Shown here piece after piece: positions 1 to 9,391 of a stretch of DNA of 51,022 nucleotides. The notes beneath the pieces were generated by a model. The model was given only the letters and a program-made list of their open reading frames with translations, was not told the DNA's origin and searched no databases. This stretch comes from Sulfurospirillum sp. GTDB lineage: Bacteria > Campylobacterota > Campylobacteria > Campylobacterales > Sulfurospirillaceae. Location: contig JACUTU010000008.1 in the NCBI GenBank assembly GCA_014859685.1, forward strand, positions 1 to 51,022. The letters are read 5' to 3'. The stretch's first letter is position 1. The number at the start of each line of letters is the position of its first letter. The position numbers were made by a program, and so were the translations under genes.

Positions 1-797
1 GTGAGTTTGCTGAACTTAAAATCCCATTACCAACTTTTAAAGAACAACAAAAGATAGCTCACATTCTTACTACTTGGGATGAAGCTATTATGAAACAAGA
101 AAAACTGATAAAAGAAAAAGAACAACTTAAAAAAGGGCTTATGCAAAAGCTTTTAAGTGGTGAAGTTCGTTTTGATGGGTTTAGTGATGAGTGGAAAGAA
201 TACATTCTTGGAAATATTGGAAAAACATTTGGTGGATTATCTGGAAAAACAGCTGAAGATTTTGGTAGTGGTGGTAGCAAATATATTACATATAAAAGTA
301 TTTTTGATAGCTCTGAAATTAATCTTACCAGACGAGAGAGTGTGTCTGTAAGTATTAATGAAGAACAAAACTTAGTTCAATTTGGAGATGTTTTCTTTAC
401 AGTATCTTCTGAAACACCTGAAGAAGTTGGAATGAGTTCTGTCTTATTGCAAAAAGTAGAAAATACCTATTTAAATAGCTTCTGTTTTGGCTATAGAATT
501 CATGATTTTAATATACTAGAACCAAAATTTGCAAGATTTTACTTTAGAAGTTTTTATCTTCGAGACAAACTAATGAGATTAGCTCAAGGCAGTACACGAT
601 TTAATATTTCAAAAAATGAAGTTTTGAAATTACAAGTTAACATTCCTTCACTTGCAGAGCAGCAGAAAATAGCTGAAGTTTTAAGCCTTGCAGATGATGA
701 GATAAGTCTTCTTAAAAATGAATTTGAAGAGCTGAAACTACAAAAAAAAGCACTTATGCAAAAACTACTAACTGGACAAGTGAGGGTTAAGGTGTGA
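1..797 (+). CDS. hsdS: Type I restriction-modification specificity subunit HsdS (5' partial)
   Basis: The reading frame is open from base 3, so the start lies upstream of the window. What remains is the end of the first target-recognition domain, a central conserved helical segment (QQKIAHILTTWDEAI then KEQLKKGLMQKLLSGEVRF), a second recognition domain (about bases 180-640), and a second copy of the conserved helix ending KKALMQKLLTGQVRVKV. This repeated 'AEQQKIAEVLS...LMQKLL.G.VR' pattern is the hallmark of HsdS, which chooses the DNA target for the HsdM2HsdS methylase and the HsdR2M2S nuclease. The stop overlaps the next gene by 4 bases (GTGA). hsdM is not in the window and is inferred to lie upstream. 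Confidence 0.93.
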   Translation, partial: EFAELKIPLPTFKEQQKIAHILTTWDEAIMKQEKLIKEKEQLKKGLMQKLLSGEVRFDGFSDEWKEYILGNIGKTFGGLSGKTAEDFGSGGSKYITYKSIFDSSEINLTRRESVSVSINEEQNLVQFGDVFFTVSSETPEEVGMSSVLLQKVENTYLNSFCFGYRIHDFNILEPKFARFYFRSFYLRDKLMRLAQGSTRFNISKNEVLKLQVNIPSLAEQQKIAEVLSLADDEISLLKNEFEELKLQKKALMQKLLTGQVRVKV

Positions 798-2089
798 ATG
801 TATCAAGTACTTTTCAAGAGTTTCTTCAAAATCTGGCGATATATAATAAAGAAGAGATTAGTAACAGATATGGAGAAATTACAAAAGTACTTAATATTAA
901 ATATAGAAATACTGAATCTAAAACATCAAATAGCCTACAAGTAGGTTCCTATGGTAGATTTACTGCGATTAAAAGTATTTCTGATTTAGATATGGTTTAT
1001 ATTTTACCTTGGATAGAGTATGAAAGATTTAAAAACGGTAGACAATCAGCATTGCTTCAAGAAGTTAAAAAAACTATTCAATCAAGATATCCAAAAACAG
1101 AGATGCGAGGAGATGGACAAGTTGTAGTCATATCTTTTAATAATTATCAAATAGAAGTATTACCAGCTTTTGAATATGAAGATGGAAGTTTTTTATATCC
1201 AGATACAAACGATGGAGGCAGTTGGAAAACTACTAAGCCACGACTTGAAATAAAAGCTATATCTGATTTACATCAGGCAAAAAATCAAAATCTGAGAACT
1301 TTATGTAAAATGATTAGATCTTGGAAAAACTATCATGGTGTCGCAATGGGTGGACTTTTAATTGATTGTGTAGCTTATAATTTTTTAAATTCAACTACAT
1401 ATTATGATGATAAAAGTTTTACATATTATGACTGGCTTATTAGAGATTTTTTAAAATATTTATCTGAACTACAAAATACAAATCATGTACTCGCACCTGG
1501 TAGTAATCAAAAAGTTTATATTAAAAAGAAATTCCAAACAAGAGCAAAAAAAGCACATAAGTTAGTTTTAGAAGCTATCGAAGCACAAGAAAATAAAAAT
1601 GCCAATCAGAAGTGGAAAAAGATATTTGGAAGAAGCTTCCCATCAGCTGTTCAGTTAACCACAGAAGCTATGGATAAATCTATATCAACTTGGACAAATA
1701 CGGAAGAGTTTATAGAAGATAAATACAATGTTGATATTAGATATGACTTATCAATTGATTGTGAAGTTACTCAAGCAGGATTTAGAACAGATAACCTTTT
1801 GAGTATTCTTGCTAGCAAAATTAGATTGTTACCAAATAAAGAGTTGAAATTTCAAATAATTCGTAATGATGTAAAAGGAGATTTTGAAATTTATTGGAAA
1901 GTTTTAAACAGAGGAGATGAAGCGCAAAAAAGAAATATGATTAGAGGACAGATTGTTAAAGGCACTAATATAAAAAAAGAGAAAACAAATTTTCGTGGAG
2001 ATCACATAGTTGAGTGTTATATTGTACAAAATAATATAGTAGTTGCTAAAGATAGAATTCATGTACCAATCAGTGAAGGAGTGTATTAA
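794..2089 (+). CDS. CBASS-type cyclic oligonucleotide synthase (CD-NTase, SMODS family) with AGS-C-like sensor tail
   Basis: A 431-residue nucleotidyltransferase. The polymerase-beta-like signature is intact: GSYGRF with G51-S52, then SDLDMV with D64 and D66, and a third acidic residue E121 in IEVLPAF. A helical SMODS core follows (about 150-290), then a C-terminal region of about 310-431 that resembles the adenylyl/guanylyl-and-SMODS C-terminal sensor domain (FEIYWKVLNRG, IRGQIV, HIVECYIV). Family members make cyclic di- or trinucleotide alarms on phage infection that switch on a linked effector. The start codon is GTG, overlapping the hsdS stop; the next gene starts on its stop (TAATG), which points to translational coupling. 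The product nucleotide cannot be read from the sequence. The family is clear; membership of the exact SMODS subclade is inferred. Confidence 0.88.
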   Translation: MNVSSTFQEFLQNLAIYNKEEISNRYGEITKVLNIKYRNTESKTSNSLQVGSYGRFTAIKSISDLDMVYILPWIEYERFKNGRQSALLQEVKKTIQSRYPKTEMRGDGQVVVISFNNYQIEVLPAFEYEDGSFLYPDTNDGGSWKTTKPRLEIKAISDLHQAKNQNLRTLCKMIRSWKNYHGVAMGGLLIDCVAYNFLNSTTYYDDKSFTYYDWLIRDFLKYLSELQNTNHVLAPGSNQKVYIKKKFQTRAKKAHKLVLEAIEAQENKNANQKWKKIFGRSFPSAVQLTTEAMDKSISTWTNTEEFIEDKYNVDIRYDLSIDCEVTQAGFRTDNLLSILASKIRLLPNKELKFQIIRNDVKGDFEIYWKVLNRGDEAQKRNMIRGQIVKGTNIKKEKTNFRGDHIVECYIVQNNIVVAKDRIHVPISEGVY

Positions 2090-2679
2090 TGACTAAAGAA
2101 GATTTATTGAAGCGGATAGCAGAAAGTGCCTATAACATAGGATTTGGTGCAAAAAAGAATTTGGCAACTTTTGATATAGTCGACAAAATACCAGGGATAC
2201 TTAATTTTTGTGCTTTAGCAATTGGTATTTTAGCACTTGGTATAGATGAGTTAAATATCAAAATTGTATCTGCAAGTTTGATTATTTTTGGGGTAATAGG
2301 TATTTATATTTCTAAATATGATGATAAAAAAGATGAATATGCTACATCAGGTTCAAAAATCACAGAATTGTTTAATGAGCTAAAAAGTTTATATCATTCA
2401 GTTAAAGCTAAATCTGATAATACGAATTTTGATGAAGATATATCTAAGATGAAAGAGATTGAAAATAAATTTTATTCAATTACTATCCCTAAACAAATAT
2501 TATTTAGCGATTGGTATGCTCATTATAAATTCTTTTGGCAATGGGCAACCCATATTAAATGGCTTGAAACTGAACTAAAGCTTGCTTTCTGGGAAAATAA
2601 AATACCTTTGTCATTTGTAGTATTTATTGGTGTTGTGTTATTGATATTTATTGGAAGTTTAATTAGGAGTTTTTTATGA
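2089..2679 (+). CDS. SLATT-domain membrane effector
   Basis: A 196-residue protein with an N-terminal amphipathic segment (ESAYNIGFGAKKN), two closely spaced membrane helices (about residues 34-52 and 57-74), a soluble helical middle, and a third hydrophobic segment at the very C-terminus (about 172-193). Two helices followed by a helical tail is the SLATT architecture (SMODS and SLOG-associating 2TM effector), predicted to form pores or perturb the membrane when a linked nucleotide synthase fires. It directly follows such a synthase, sharing one base with its stop codon, so the pair forms a minimal CBASS unit. The extra C-terminal helix is less typical, and the nucleotide-sensing site is not recognisable. 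A generic small membrane protein is the alternative. Confidence 0.8.
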   Translation: MTKEDLLKRIAESAYNIGFGAKKNLATFDIVDKIPGILNFCALAIGILALGIDELNIKIVSASLIIFGVIGIYISKYDDKKDEYATSGSKITELFNELKSLYHSVKAKSDNTNFDEDISKMKEIENKFYSITIPKQILFSDWYAHYKFFWQWATHIKWLETELKLAFWENKIPLSFVVFIGVVLLIFIGSLIRSFL

Positions 2680-2747
2680 AGTTGCAAATTGATCAATCAA
2701 ATAATGCTAAAAAACTATTAACCAGTAAAGAGAGAGTTAAAATATGA
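2676..2747 (+). CDS. 23-residue micro-ORF bridging SLATT and HerA genes, resembling the start of the AlbA_2 gene
   Basis: This short frame begins with ATG overlapping the SLATT stop (ATGA) and ends in TGA overlapping the HerA start (ATGA), so it fills the only gap in the operon. Its first residues, MKLQIDQSNN, closely match MKLQINESQN at the start of the gene at 4959. The simplest reading is a leftover start of an AlbA_2-type gene, cut off when the HerA gene was inserted, and kept because it couples translation across the junction. Whether the peptide itself has a function is unknown. Confidence 0.45.
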   Translation: MKLQIDQSNNAKKLLTSKERVKI

Positions 2748-4975
2748 ATAATACAAAATTAACTATTGGTGAAAGAATTATTGCATCAAGCATATATCTT
2801 ATGATTATTCTATCAATAGGATATTATCTCGATAGCGGATGGGGATTTTTAACAAATAGTTCTAATCCTCTTAATACTCTTTTTGTTGCATCCGCTCTTA
2901 TGCTTATTATGGGGGCATATATTACTGAACCATACTATACAAAACCAGTTGATGTAATAGCAAAATCTTTTGCCATATTACTGATACTCTTTGGAGTAAG
3001 CAATGTAACTGACTTCTTGTTTTATGAACCGTTTTTATATTTTATTTTTTCACTGTTAGGATTGTCAATAATCTTAGTTTTTGTACAACAACTTGGTAAA
3101 TATGAAAAAATAAGTCAAATAATTTATAAAACCATTACATATATTGGCAAGCCAGAGATTATCTTTTCAATGTTATATCTTTTGACACTATTTAGCTTTT
3201 ATATGAAAAGTTCTACAAACGAATTTTTACTATTATTTGGACTTTGGCTAGTACTTATCTTTAAAAGACCAGTTGAAGAGTTTTCAAGACTTTTAATAAA
3301 GCTATATGGAATCATAGGTAATCAAACATCTCAAATAATTGCAGTAGGTCAAGCGATAGGCTGTGAGAATCCGTATCTTTATACAGTTGAACTTGATTAT
3401 AAAAAAAATCAAGGACAAATACTTTCTAAAGGTGATTTAGTAGTTATTGCAACACAAAATGATAGGCAAGTTATTGGTATTGTTATAAATAAAAAACATT
3501 TACTTAACAATCATTGGTTTAGCATTTACCTCTTAGTTAATGAGAATAATGAGCCATTAACAGTAAATTCTCGTTTTATAGATAATAAATCAATTTTTTA
3601 TACTCCTAATCAAACTTTTATTTTAGATGCAAATACTTTGGAATCAGAATATAAAGAAGAAATAGAAAATAATTTTCTTTACAAAAACAGTTCCAATACA
3701 GTTGGATATGTTTCAAAAGACTCGAATATAAACAAAATAAAGTTTCATTTGATACTAGATGAACAAAATGAAGAACATCAATCTATTGGAGAGGGTTCAA
3801 TACTTACATCATCAATATTTGGACAAGAAACACTTTATCAAATTATTGATGGTATAACAACTGAAGAAAACTTGGAACATAGAGATAAATATGGGTTTAC
3901 AACAGTAATTGCTAAAAAAATTGGGAACTACGATAAAACAAAAAAAGAGTTAAATACGGTTAAATGGTTGCCATCAATTTATTCACCAATTTTTATTCAA
4001 AAAGATACCGATGAAGTTGTACATGATTACAGTAAATTTATAGGCACTTTGCCAAATACAAGTTACGAGATAGAAATTAAAGAGCCTAATTCTCTTGTTA
4101 CTCACAATACTGCTATATTAGGAATATTAGGGATAGGTAAATCGAGACTTACATTTGAATTAATACAAAAGATAATTAATGCCACTAGTACTAAAGTTAT
4201 TTGTATAGATATTACAAATCAGTATTTTACTGAATTAAAAAGCTACCTTAATCCAAATCAAATTGTTGCAGAATCTAAAGCCACTTTATCTCGTATAAGA
4301 AAATATAGTGAAAGAGCGGGCTCAAAAACCAATCCTAATGATTGGGGAAATGAAAAACTTTATCAAAAAATAATTAAAAGAAGAATTCAAGCTTTTAATA
4401 AGTCAAAAGGAAAAGTTTTGGTTTTTAACCCTGATTGGCATAAAGTAAAAAAAGCCCGTTCATCATTTAATATTGAATATACTGATGATTTAACAATCGC
4501 TGAAAAAACTAGAGCGATTTCAGAACAAGTATTTATGTATGCTATGAGTCAAGGAGAAACAGATAAAGCACGATTTTTACTTGTTTTTGAAGAAGCTCAC
4601 TCTTTGATACCTGAATGGAACTCTACGGCAAATCCAGGAGACCAATCAGCAAGTAATGGTACAGCAAAAGTGATTTTACAAGGTAGAAAATATGGTTTAG
4701 GTAGTTTTGTTGTTACTCAAAGAACTGCAAATATTAGTAAAAGTATCCTAAATCAATGTAATACAATTTTTGCACTAAGAGTTTTTGATGATACAGGTAA
4801 ACAATTTTTAGAAAACTATATAGGTTCAGATTATGCGAATGTATTACCAACTTTAGAAGAAAGACATTGCATTGCAGTAGGTAAAGCTATGAACTTAAAG
4901 CAACCAATTATTTTAAAACTAAACGATATGGATAAAATAATAGTTTCAGGAGCTAAGGATGAAACTACAAATTAA
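2744..4975 (+). CDS. Membrane-anchored HerA/DUF87-like P-loop ATPase
   Basis: A 743-residue protein. The first 190 residues carry about six hydrophobic helices, the middle is a HerA-barrel-like beta region (about 200-440), and the C-terminal half is a HerA/FtsK-type motor. The Walker A motif GILGIGKS has K466, the Walker B run FLLVFEEAH has E616 and E617, and downstream GRKYGLGSFVVTQR fits the HerA sensor/arginine-finger region. HerA proteins are hexameric DNA translocases, usually paired with NurA or, in defence systems, SIR2 or DUF4297 nucleases. No such partner is encoded here, and the membrane domain is unusual for the family. It overlaps the next gene by 17 bases. The role is inferred to be defence because of its place between CBASS and restriction genes. 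Confidence 0.8.
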   Translation: MNNTKLTIGERIIASSIYLMIILSIGYYLDSGWGFLTNSSNPLNTLFVASALMLIMGAYITEPYYTKPVDVIAKSFAILLILFGVSNVTDFLFYEPFLYFIFSLLGLSIILVFVQQLGKYEKISQIIYKTITYIGKPEIIFSMLYLLTLFSFYMKSSTNEFLLLFGLWLVLIFKRPVEEFSRLLIKLYGIIGNQTSQIIAVGQAIGCENPYLYTVELDYKKNQGQILSKGDLVVIATQNDRQVIGIVINKKHLLNNHWFSIYLLVNENNEPLTVNSRFIDNKSIFYTPNQTFILDANTLESEYKEEIENNFLYKNSSNTVGYVSKDSNINKIKFHLILDEQNEEHQSIGEGSILTSSIFGQETLYQIIDGITTEENLEHRDKYGFTTVIAKKIGNYDKTKKELNTVKWLPSIYSPIFIQKDTDEVVHDYSKFIGTLPNTSYEIEIKEPNSLVTHNTAILGILGIGKSRLTFELIQKIINATSTKVICIDITNQYFTELKSYLNPNQIVAESKATLSRIRKYSERAGSKTNPNDWGNEKLYQKIIKRRIQAFNKSKGKVLVFNPDWHKVKKARSSFNIEYTDDLTIAEKTRAISEQVFMYAMSQGETDKARFLLVFEEAHSLIPEWNSTANPGDQSASNGTAKVILQGRKYGLGSFVVTQRTANISKSILNQCNTIFALRVFDDTGKQFLENYIGSDYANVLPTLEERHCIAVGKAMNLKQPIILKLNDMDKIIVSGAKDETTN

Positions 4976-6302
4976 CGAATCGCAAAACATAGAGTTTAAA
5001 CAATCTTGGAGAGATGAGTATATCAAATGGATAAGTGCGTTTGGTAATAGTGAGGGCGGAAAGCTATATATCGGTGTAGATGATGATGGTGAGATTGTTG
5101 GTATAAACAATGCCAAAAAACTCCTAGAAGATATACCAAACAAAGTAAGGGATATCTTGGGCATCATGATAGATGTGAATCTTTTGCAAGATGAAGATAA
5201 AGAGTACATTGAAATCATCACAGATAAATATCCATACCCTATAAGCTACAAGGGTTCATATTATTATAGAAGTGGAAGCACTACACAAGAGCTAAAAGGG
5301 GTAGCTCTTGATAAGTTTTTGCTTAGAACTCAAGGTAAAACATGGGATAGTGTGCCAGTTCCTTATTTTAGTGATACAGATTTAGACCCTTATGCTTTTA
5401 AGCTATTTAGAGACAAAGCCTCTAAAAAGAAGAGAATAGATCCTGAACTTTTAAGAGAGAGCGATGATGTTTTAGTAGATAAATTAAGACTACGAGAGGG
5501 TGACTATCTCAAGCGAGCTACTGCACTATTGTTTGCCAAAGAGCCTATGAAATATGTCATGGGAAGTATGATAAAAATAGGATACTTCAAATCAAATACT
5601 GATTTAGTCTATCAAGATGTGATAGAGGGAAATCTATTTGAGCAGGTTGATAAAGTTATGGGGTTGATTTTTACAAAATATCTCAGTGCTTTCATTAGCT
5701 ATGAAGGTATTCAAAGAGTAGAGAGCTTCCCTGTCTCAGAACTAGCGTTTAGGGAAGCTCTCATCAATGCAGTTGTTCATAAAGATTATAGCTCACAAAA
5801 TAGCATACAAATAAGTGTGTATGATGATAAACTCCTTATGTGGAATGCAGGAGACTTGCCACCACACTGGACTATAGATACACTTCTACGAAAACATACA
5901 TCTGAGCCACACAATCCTCTAGTTGCTTATCCATTTTTCTTGGCTGGATATATCGAGTCTTGGGGAAGAGGGATAGAAAAAATCATAGAAGAATCGCAAA
6001 AGTTCAATGATATTACTCCACAATTTAGATGGGAAAATGGTCTTTGGGTTGAGTTTTATTTCAATACTGATAAAAGTTTACCTAACGGGTTGGGTGATAA
6101 GTTGGGTGATAAGTTGGGTGAAACACAACAAAACATTATAAAGCTTATGCAGAACAATCCAAAAATTGCAATAACTGCTCTTGCAACTGAGCTTGGAATA
6201 AGCACAACAGCGATAGAAAAACATATCAAAACATTAAAAGAACAAAACATTATCAAGCGGATTGGCGGTGCCAAAGGCGGACATTGGGAGATTTTAAAAT
6301 GA
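4959..6302 (+). CDS. AlbA_2 (Schlafen-type) / RecG-like regulator with C-terminal winged helix
   Basis: A 447-residue protein often labelled 'ATP-dependent DNA helicase RecG-like', though it has no helicase motifs. Residues 1-110 form an AlbA_2 domain (ESQNIEFKQSW, NSEGGKLYIGVDDDGEIVG). A region around 260-330 (FREALINAVVHKDY, then GWGRGIEKI-like SWGRGIEKI) matches the HATPase_c_4 fold. A GDKL repeat linker follows (about 380-388), then a winged helix (IAITALATELGISTTAIEKHIKTL). Proteins of this build are common companions of type I restriction loci, where a regulatory or nucleic-acid-processing role is suspected. It overlaps its upstream neighbour by 17 bases and the downstream hsdR by 4 (ATGA). 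Confidence 0.82.
   Translation: MKLQINESQNIEFKQSWRDEYIKWISAFGNSEGGKLYIGVDDDGEIVGINNAKKLLEDIPNKVRDILGIMIDVNLLQDEDKEYIEIITDKYPYPISYKGSYYYRSGSTTQELKGVALDKFLLRTQGKTWDSVPVPYFSDTDLDPYAFKLFRDKASKKKRIDPELLRESDDVLVDKLRLREGDYLKRATALLFAKEPMKYVMGSMIKIGYFKSNTDLVYQDVIEGNLFEQVDKVMGLIFTKYLSAFISYEGIQRVESFPVSELAFREALINAVVHKDYSSQNSIQISVYDDKLLMWNAGDLPPHWTIDTLLRKHTSEPHNPLVAYPFFLAGYIESWGRGIEKIIEESQKFNDITPQFRWENGLWVEFYFNTDKSLPNGLGDKLGDKLGETQQNIIKLMQNNPKIAITALATELGISTTAIEKHIKTLKEQNIIKRIGGAKGGHWEILK
6090..6121 (+). repeat. In-frame 12-bp tandem repeat encoding GDKL linker
   Basis: The unit TTGGGTGATAAG occurs twice in full (6090-6101, 6102-6113) and once in part (6114-6121), giving LGDKLGDKLGE in the AlbA_2 protein. 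The unit is a multiple of three, so slippage would change linker length without breaking the frame. Confidence 0.8.
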
Positions 6303-9300
6303 ATGATAACATTACACTTGAACAAGTAATACAACAAAATTGTATCGATCTTTTGAGCCATAAAGATTTTGGATATAAGTTTATAACCAAAGAAGATAAC
6401 TTAAATGCACGAGAAAACAAAACATCAGCAGTACTTCTTAAAAAGATACTTATAGAGAGACTTTATGCCTTAAATAGCTATGAGTACAAAGGGCAAGACT
6501 ATAAATTTAGTGCCAATAATATAGCCAAAGCAGTTGAAGGCTTGGATGTATCTTTAAATGAGGGATTAATAGTAGCAAATGAGAAGATTACCAATCATCT
6601 GCTTTTAGGTACTAGCTATGAAGAGAACCTTGATGATGGCACAAAAAAGAGTTTCTCTTTTAAATACATCGACTTTGAAAATATTGAAAATAACCACTTC
6701 TTTGTAACAGAAGAGTTCATAGTAGATCGTGCTAACCAAAATGAAAGTGTAAAGACAAGAAGACCTGATTTGGTTGTGTTTGTAAATGGTATCCCACTTG
6801 TAGTAATTGAGCTTAAAAAATCAAGCGTAAATTATGAAAATGGTATCAAACAACTTGAAAAAGAGCAAAAAAAAGATGAAATTCCACATCTGTTTAAATA
6901 CATCCAACTAACCATTGCAGCAAATAGCAATGAAGCTAGATATGGGACAATGGGAACACCTTTGAAGTTTTATAGCTTGTGGAAAGAAGAAGAGAACCAA
7001 AAGGCAAAAGCAACTCTAAAAACAATGATTCAAAATAGAGAAGTAACTAGTCTTGACCTTACACTTTTTGCACTTTTATCAAAGAAAAGGCTTTTAAGAC
7101 TTATAAAACACTATATTTTATTTGATAAAAAAGTTAAGAAAGTGAGCCGTTATCAACAGTTTTTTGGGATAGAAAAGACGCTTAAAAGAGTAGAAAAGAT
7201 AACTGATGGTATAAGAGCCGGCGGGCTTATTTGGCATACTCAAGGAAGTGGTAAATCTCTTACAATGGTAATGCTTACAAAACTTCTAAAATTAACTTAC
7301 ACTAATGCAAAAATAATAGTAGTAACTGATAGAGTTGATTTGGATGAGCAGATTCACAAAACTTTTGAAAATACGGATATAAAAGCAGGAAGAGCAAGTA
7401 GTGGAAGCGATTTGATAGAGAAACTTCAAAGCGGTATAAGTGTGATTACTACACTAGTGCATAAGTTTGAAAAAGTGAGAAACTCAAAAACTGTTATCAA
7501 TGATAATAATGTGTTCGTACTAGTAGATGAATCTCACCGTACTCAAGGCGGAGATTTACACAATGCTATGAAAAAAGCCTTGCCACTTGCTTGTTATCTT
7601 GGATTTACAGGGACACCGCTTCTTAAAAAAGAGAAAGACAAAAATAGCTTTTTAAAGTTTGGTGGTGAGATACATAGATATACAATAGATGATGCCGTAA
7701 AAGATGGAGCAGTTTTACCACTACTTTATGAGGGAAGGCTTGTCGATCAAGAGGTACTGAGTCCTGAAGGACTGGTGCGAAAGTTCAATATGATTGCAAG
7801 AGAGTTAAGTGATGATGCAAAAAGAGACTTACAACATAAATGGGCGAGGTTTCAAAAAGTTGCTTCCAGTGAACAAAGGCTTGAGCTAATAGCATTAGAC
7901 ATTAATGAACATTTTAAAAAGACTCTGAAAATGGCGAATAGTGGATTTAAAGCGATGTTTGCAACAAGTAGCAAGTATGAAGCCATAAAATATCATGAGA
8001 TTTTTGAAGAGTATGGAGATGTAAGAACTGCTTATGTGATTTCAAGCAATGAACATGAAGAGCTTGATGGTGGAAATAAAGAGTATGTAGCAAAGGCATG
8101 GCAAGAGACTATTAAAAACTATGGAAGTGAAGAAGAATATCTAAAATATGTAAAAAATGAATTTATCCATGGAAATGAGATAGATTTACTTATCGTTGTA
8201 GATAAGCTTTTAACTGGTTTTGATGCACCAAGAGCAAGTACGCTTTATATAGATAAACAACTAAAAGAACATAACCTTTTACAAGCAATCGCTAGGGTGA
8301 ATAGACTTTATGATGGGAAAGATTATGGGTATATTGTTGATTATAGAGGGTTGCTAGGAGAACTTGATCAAGCATTAACAAATTATGCTTCTCTTGATGG
8401 TTTTGATCCAGAAGATTTGACGGGAGCTGTAGTAGATGTAAGAAGTGAAATAGCAAAAGCTAAAACTTATTACACCCATTTAGAAGACCTTTTTAGTGAT
8501 GTTAAATTTAAAGATGATTTAGAAAGTTATGTAGTTGTTTTAGCAGATATTCAAAAAAGAGATGATTTTAAAGAGTGGCTATCACATTTGGCTAGAGCCT
8601 TTAAATTAGCGTTAAGTAGTGAAAAAATTGATGACATCTTAAACGAGAATGAAATCAAGCTTTATAAAAAGAAAATCAAATTTTACAATGAACTTAGAAA
8701 GGTAGTGCAGCTACGATACCACGAAACTTGTGACTTTGGAAAATATGAAGAGCAGATGCAAAAACTTCTTGACACCTTTGTAAGTGCCAAAGAGGTGAAT
8801 GAGCTTACTCGTCTTGTAAATATCTTTGAAACAGAGTTTGAAGAAGAGGTTCAAAGGGTTGAGGGAAAAAGTGCCAAGGCAGATACTATTTTAAGCGCTG
8901 TAAGTGCCGTTGTAAAAGAAAAAATGGAATCAAATCCAGCATTTTATAAATCAATTGCCCAGCAGATTGAAGATGTAATCAATGAATACAAAGCTAAAAG
9001 GCTTAGTGAAGAGGAAAAACTAGCTAAAGCAAAACAATTAAAAGATCTTATTACTGGTATAGCAAAACCCAATCCGGACAAATATCCAAAAGAGTTTGAA
9101 AACAAAAAAACTTTAATTGCCATTTATGACAACTTGAGTGATATTTTAGGAAACTTAGAAATTGTGGATTTTGAGCTGATTGTTAAAAATTTGACTTTGA
9201 AATTTGATGAAATTTATGCAGGGGCTTCCAAAAAACCTGAATGGCATAAAAATAAAGATGTTGAAAATGAAATAATAAGTGCGATGGAAGATGTTCTTTG

Positions 9301-9391
9301 GGATATCGAAGATGAATATGATATTAGAGTTGAGAACAAAGAGAAGATTTATCAGACGATTAGAGGTATAGGTATAAGTTTTTATGCTTGA
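6299..9391 (+). CDS. hsdR: Type I restriction endonuclease subunit HsdR
   Basis: A 1030-residue motor-nuclease. The N-terminal nuclease domain shows the PD-(D/E)xK residues D157 (RPDLVVFVN) and E171-x-K173 (VIELKKS). The SF2 translocase follows with Walker A QGSGKS (K319), the DEAD-like box DESH (410-413), GFTGTP, and late motifs LLTGFDAP and QAIARVNR. A helical C-terminal region of about 330 residues would dock onto HsdM/HsdS. I chose ATG 6299 because it forms an ATGA overlap with the preceding stop; an in-frame ATG exists 15 bases upstream. All catalytic motifs look intact. The enzyme translocates and cuts DNA not methylated at the HsdS target. Confidence 0.95.
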   Translation: MNDNITLEQVIQQNCIDLLSHKDFGYKFITKEDNLNARENKTSAVLLKKILIERLYALNSYEYKGQDYKFSANNIAKAVEGLDVSLNEGLIVANEKITNHLLLGTSYEENLDDGTKKSFSFKYIDFENIENNHFFVTEEFIVDRANQNESVKTRRPDLVVFVNGIPLVVIELKKSSVNYENGIKQLEKEQKKDEIPHLFKYIQLTIAANSNEARYGTMGTPLKFYSLWKEEENQKAKATLKTMIQNREVTSLDLTLFALLSKKRLLRLIKHYILFDKKVKKVSRYQQFFGIEKTLKRVEKITDGIRAGGLIWHTQGSGKSLTMVMLTKLLKLTYTNAKIIVVTDRVDLDEQIHKTFENTDIKAGRASSGSDLIEKLQSGISVITTLVHKFEKVRNSKTVINDNNVFVLVDESHRTQGGDLHNAMKKALPLACYLGFTGTPLLKKEKDKNSFLKFGGEIHRYTIDDAVKDGAVLPLLYEGRLVDQEVLSPEGLVRKFNMIARELSDDAKRDLQHKWARFQKVASSEQRLELIALDINEHFKKTLKMANSGFKAMFATSSKYEAIKYHEIFEEYGDVRTAYVISSNEHEELDGGNKEYVAKAWQETIKNYGSEEEYLKYVKNEFIHGNEIDLLIVVDKLLTGFDAPRASTLYIDKQLKEHNLLQAIARVNRLYDGKDYGYIVDYRGLLGELDQALTNYASLDGFDPEDLTGAVVDVRSEIAKAKTYYTHLEDLFSDVKFKDDLESYVVVLADIQKRDDFKEWLSHLARAFKLALSSEKIDDILNENEIKLYKKKIKFYNELRKVVQLRYHETCDFGKYEEQMQKLLDTFVSAKEVNELTRLVNIFETEFEEEVQRVEGKSAKADTILSAVSAVVKEKMESNPAFYKSIAQQIEDVINEYKAKRLSEEEKLAKAKQLKDLITGIAKPNPDKYPKEFENKKTLIAIYDNLSDILGNLEIVDFELIVKNLTLKFDEIYAGASKKPEWHKNKDVENEIISAMEDVLWDIEDEYDIRVENKEKIYQTIRGIGISFYA

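Noticed and set aside
59-280. Minus-strand ORF of 73 codons at the left end
   Set aside because: Lies wholly opposite the clear HsdS frame; Ser/Pro/Phe-rich composition typical of antisense reading.
2744-4975. HerA-NurA DNA repair pair
   Set aside because: No NurA-like gene adjoins, and the membrane domain does not fit the repair family.
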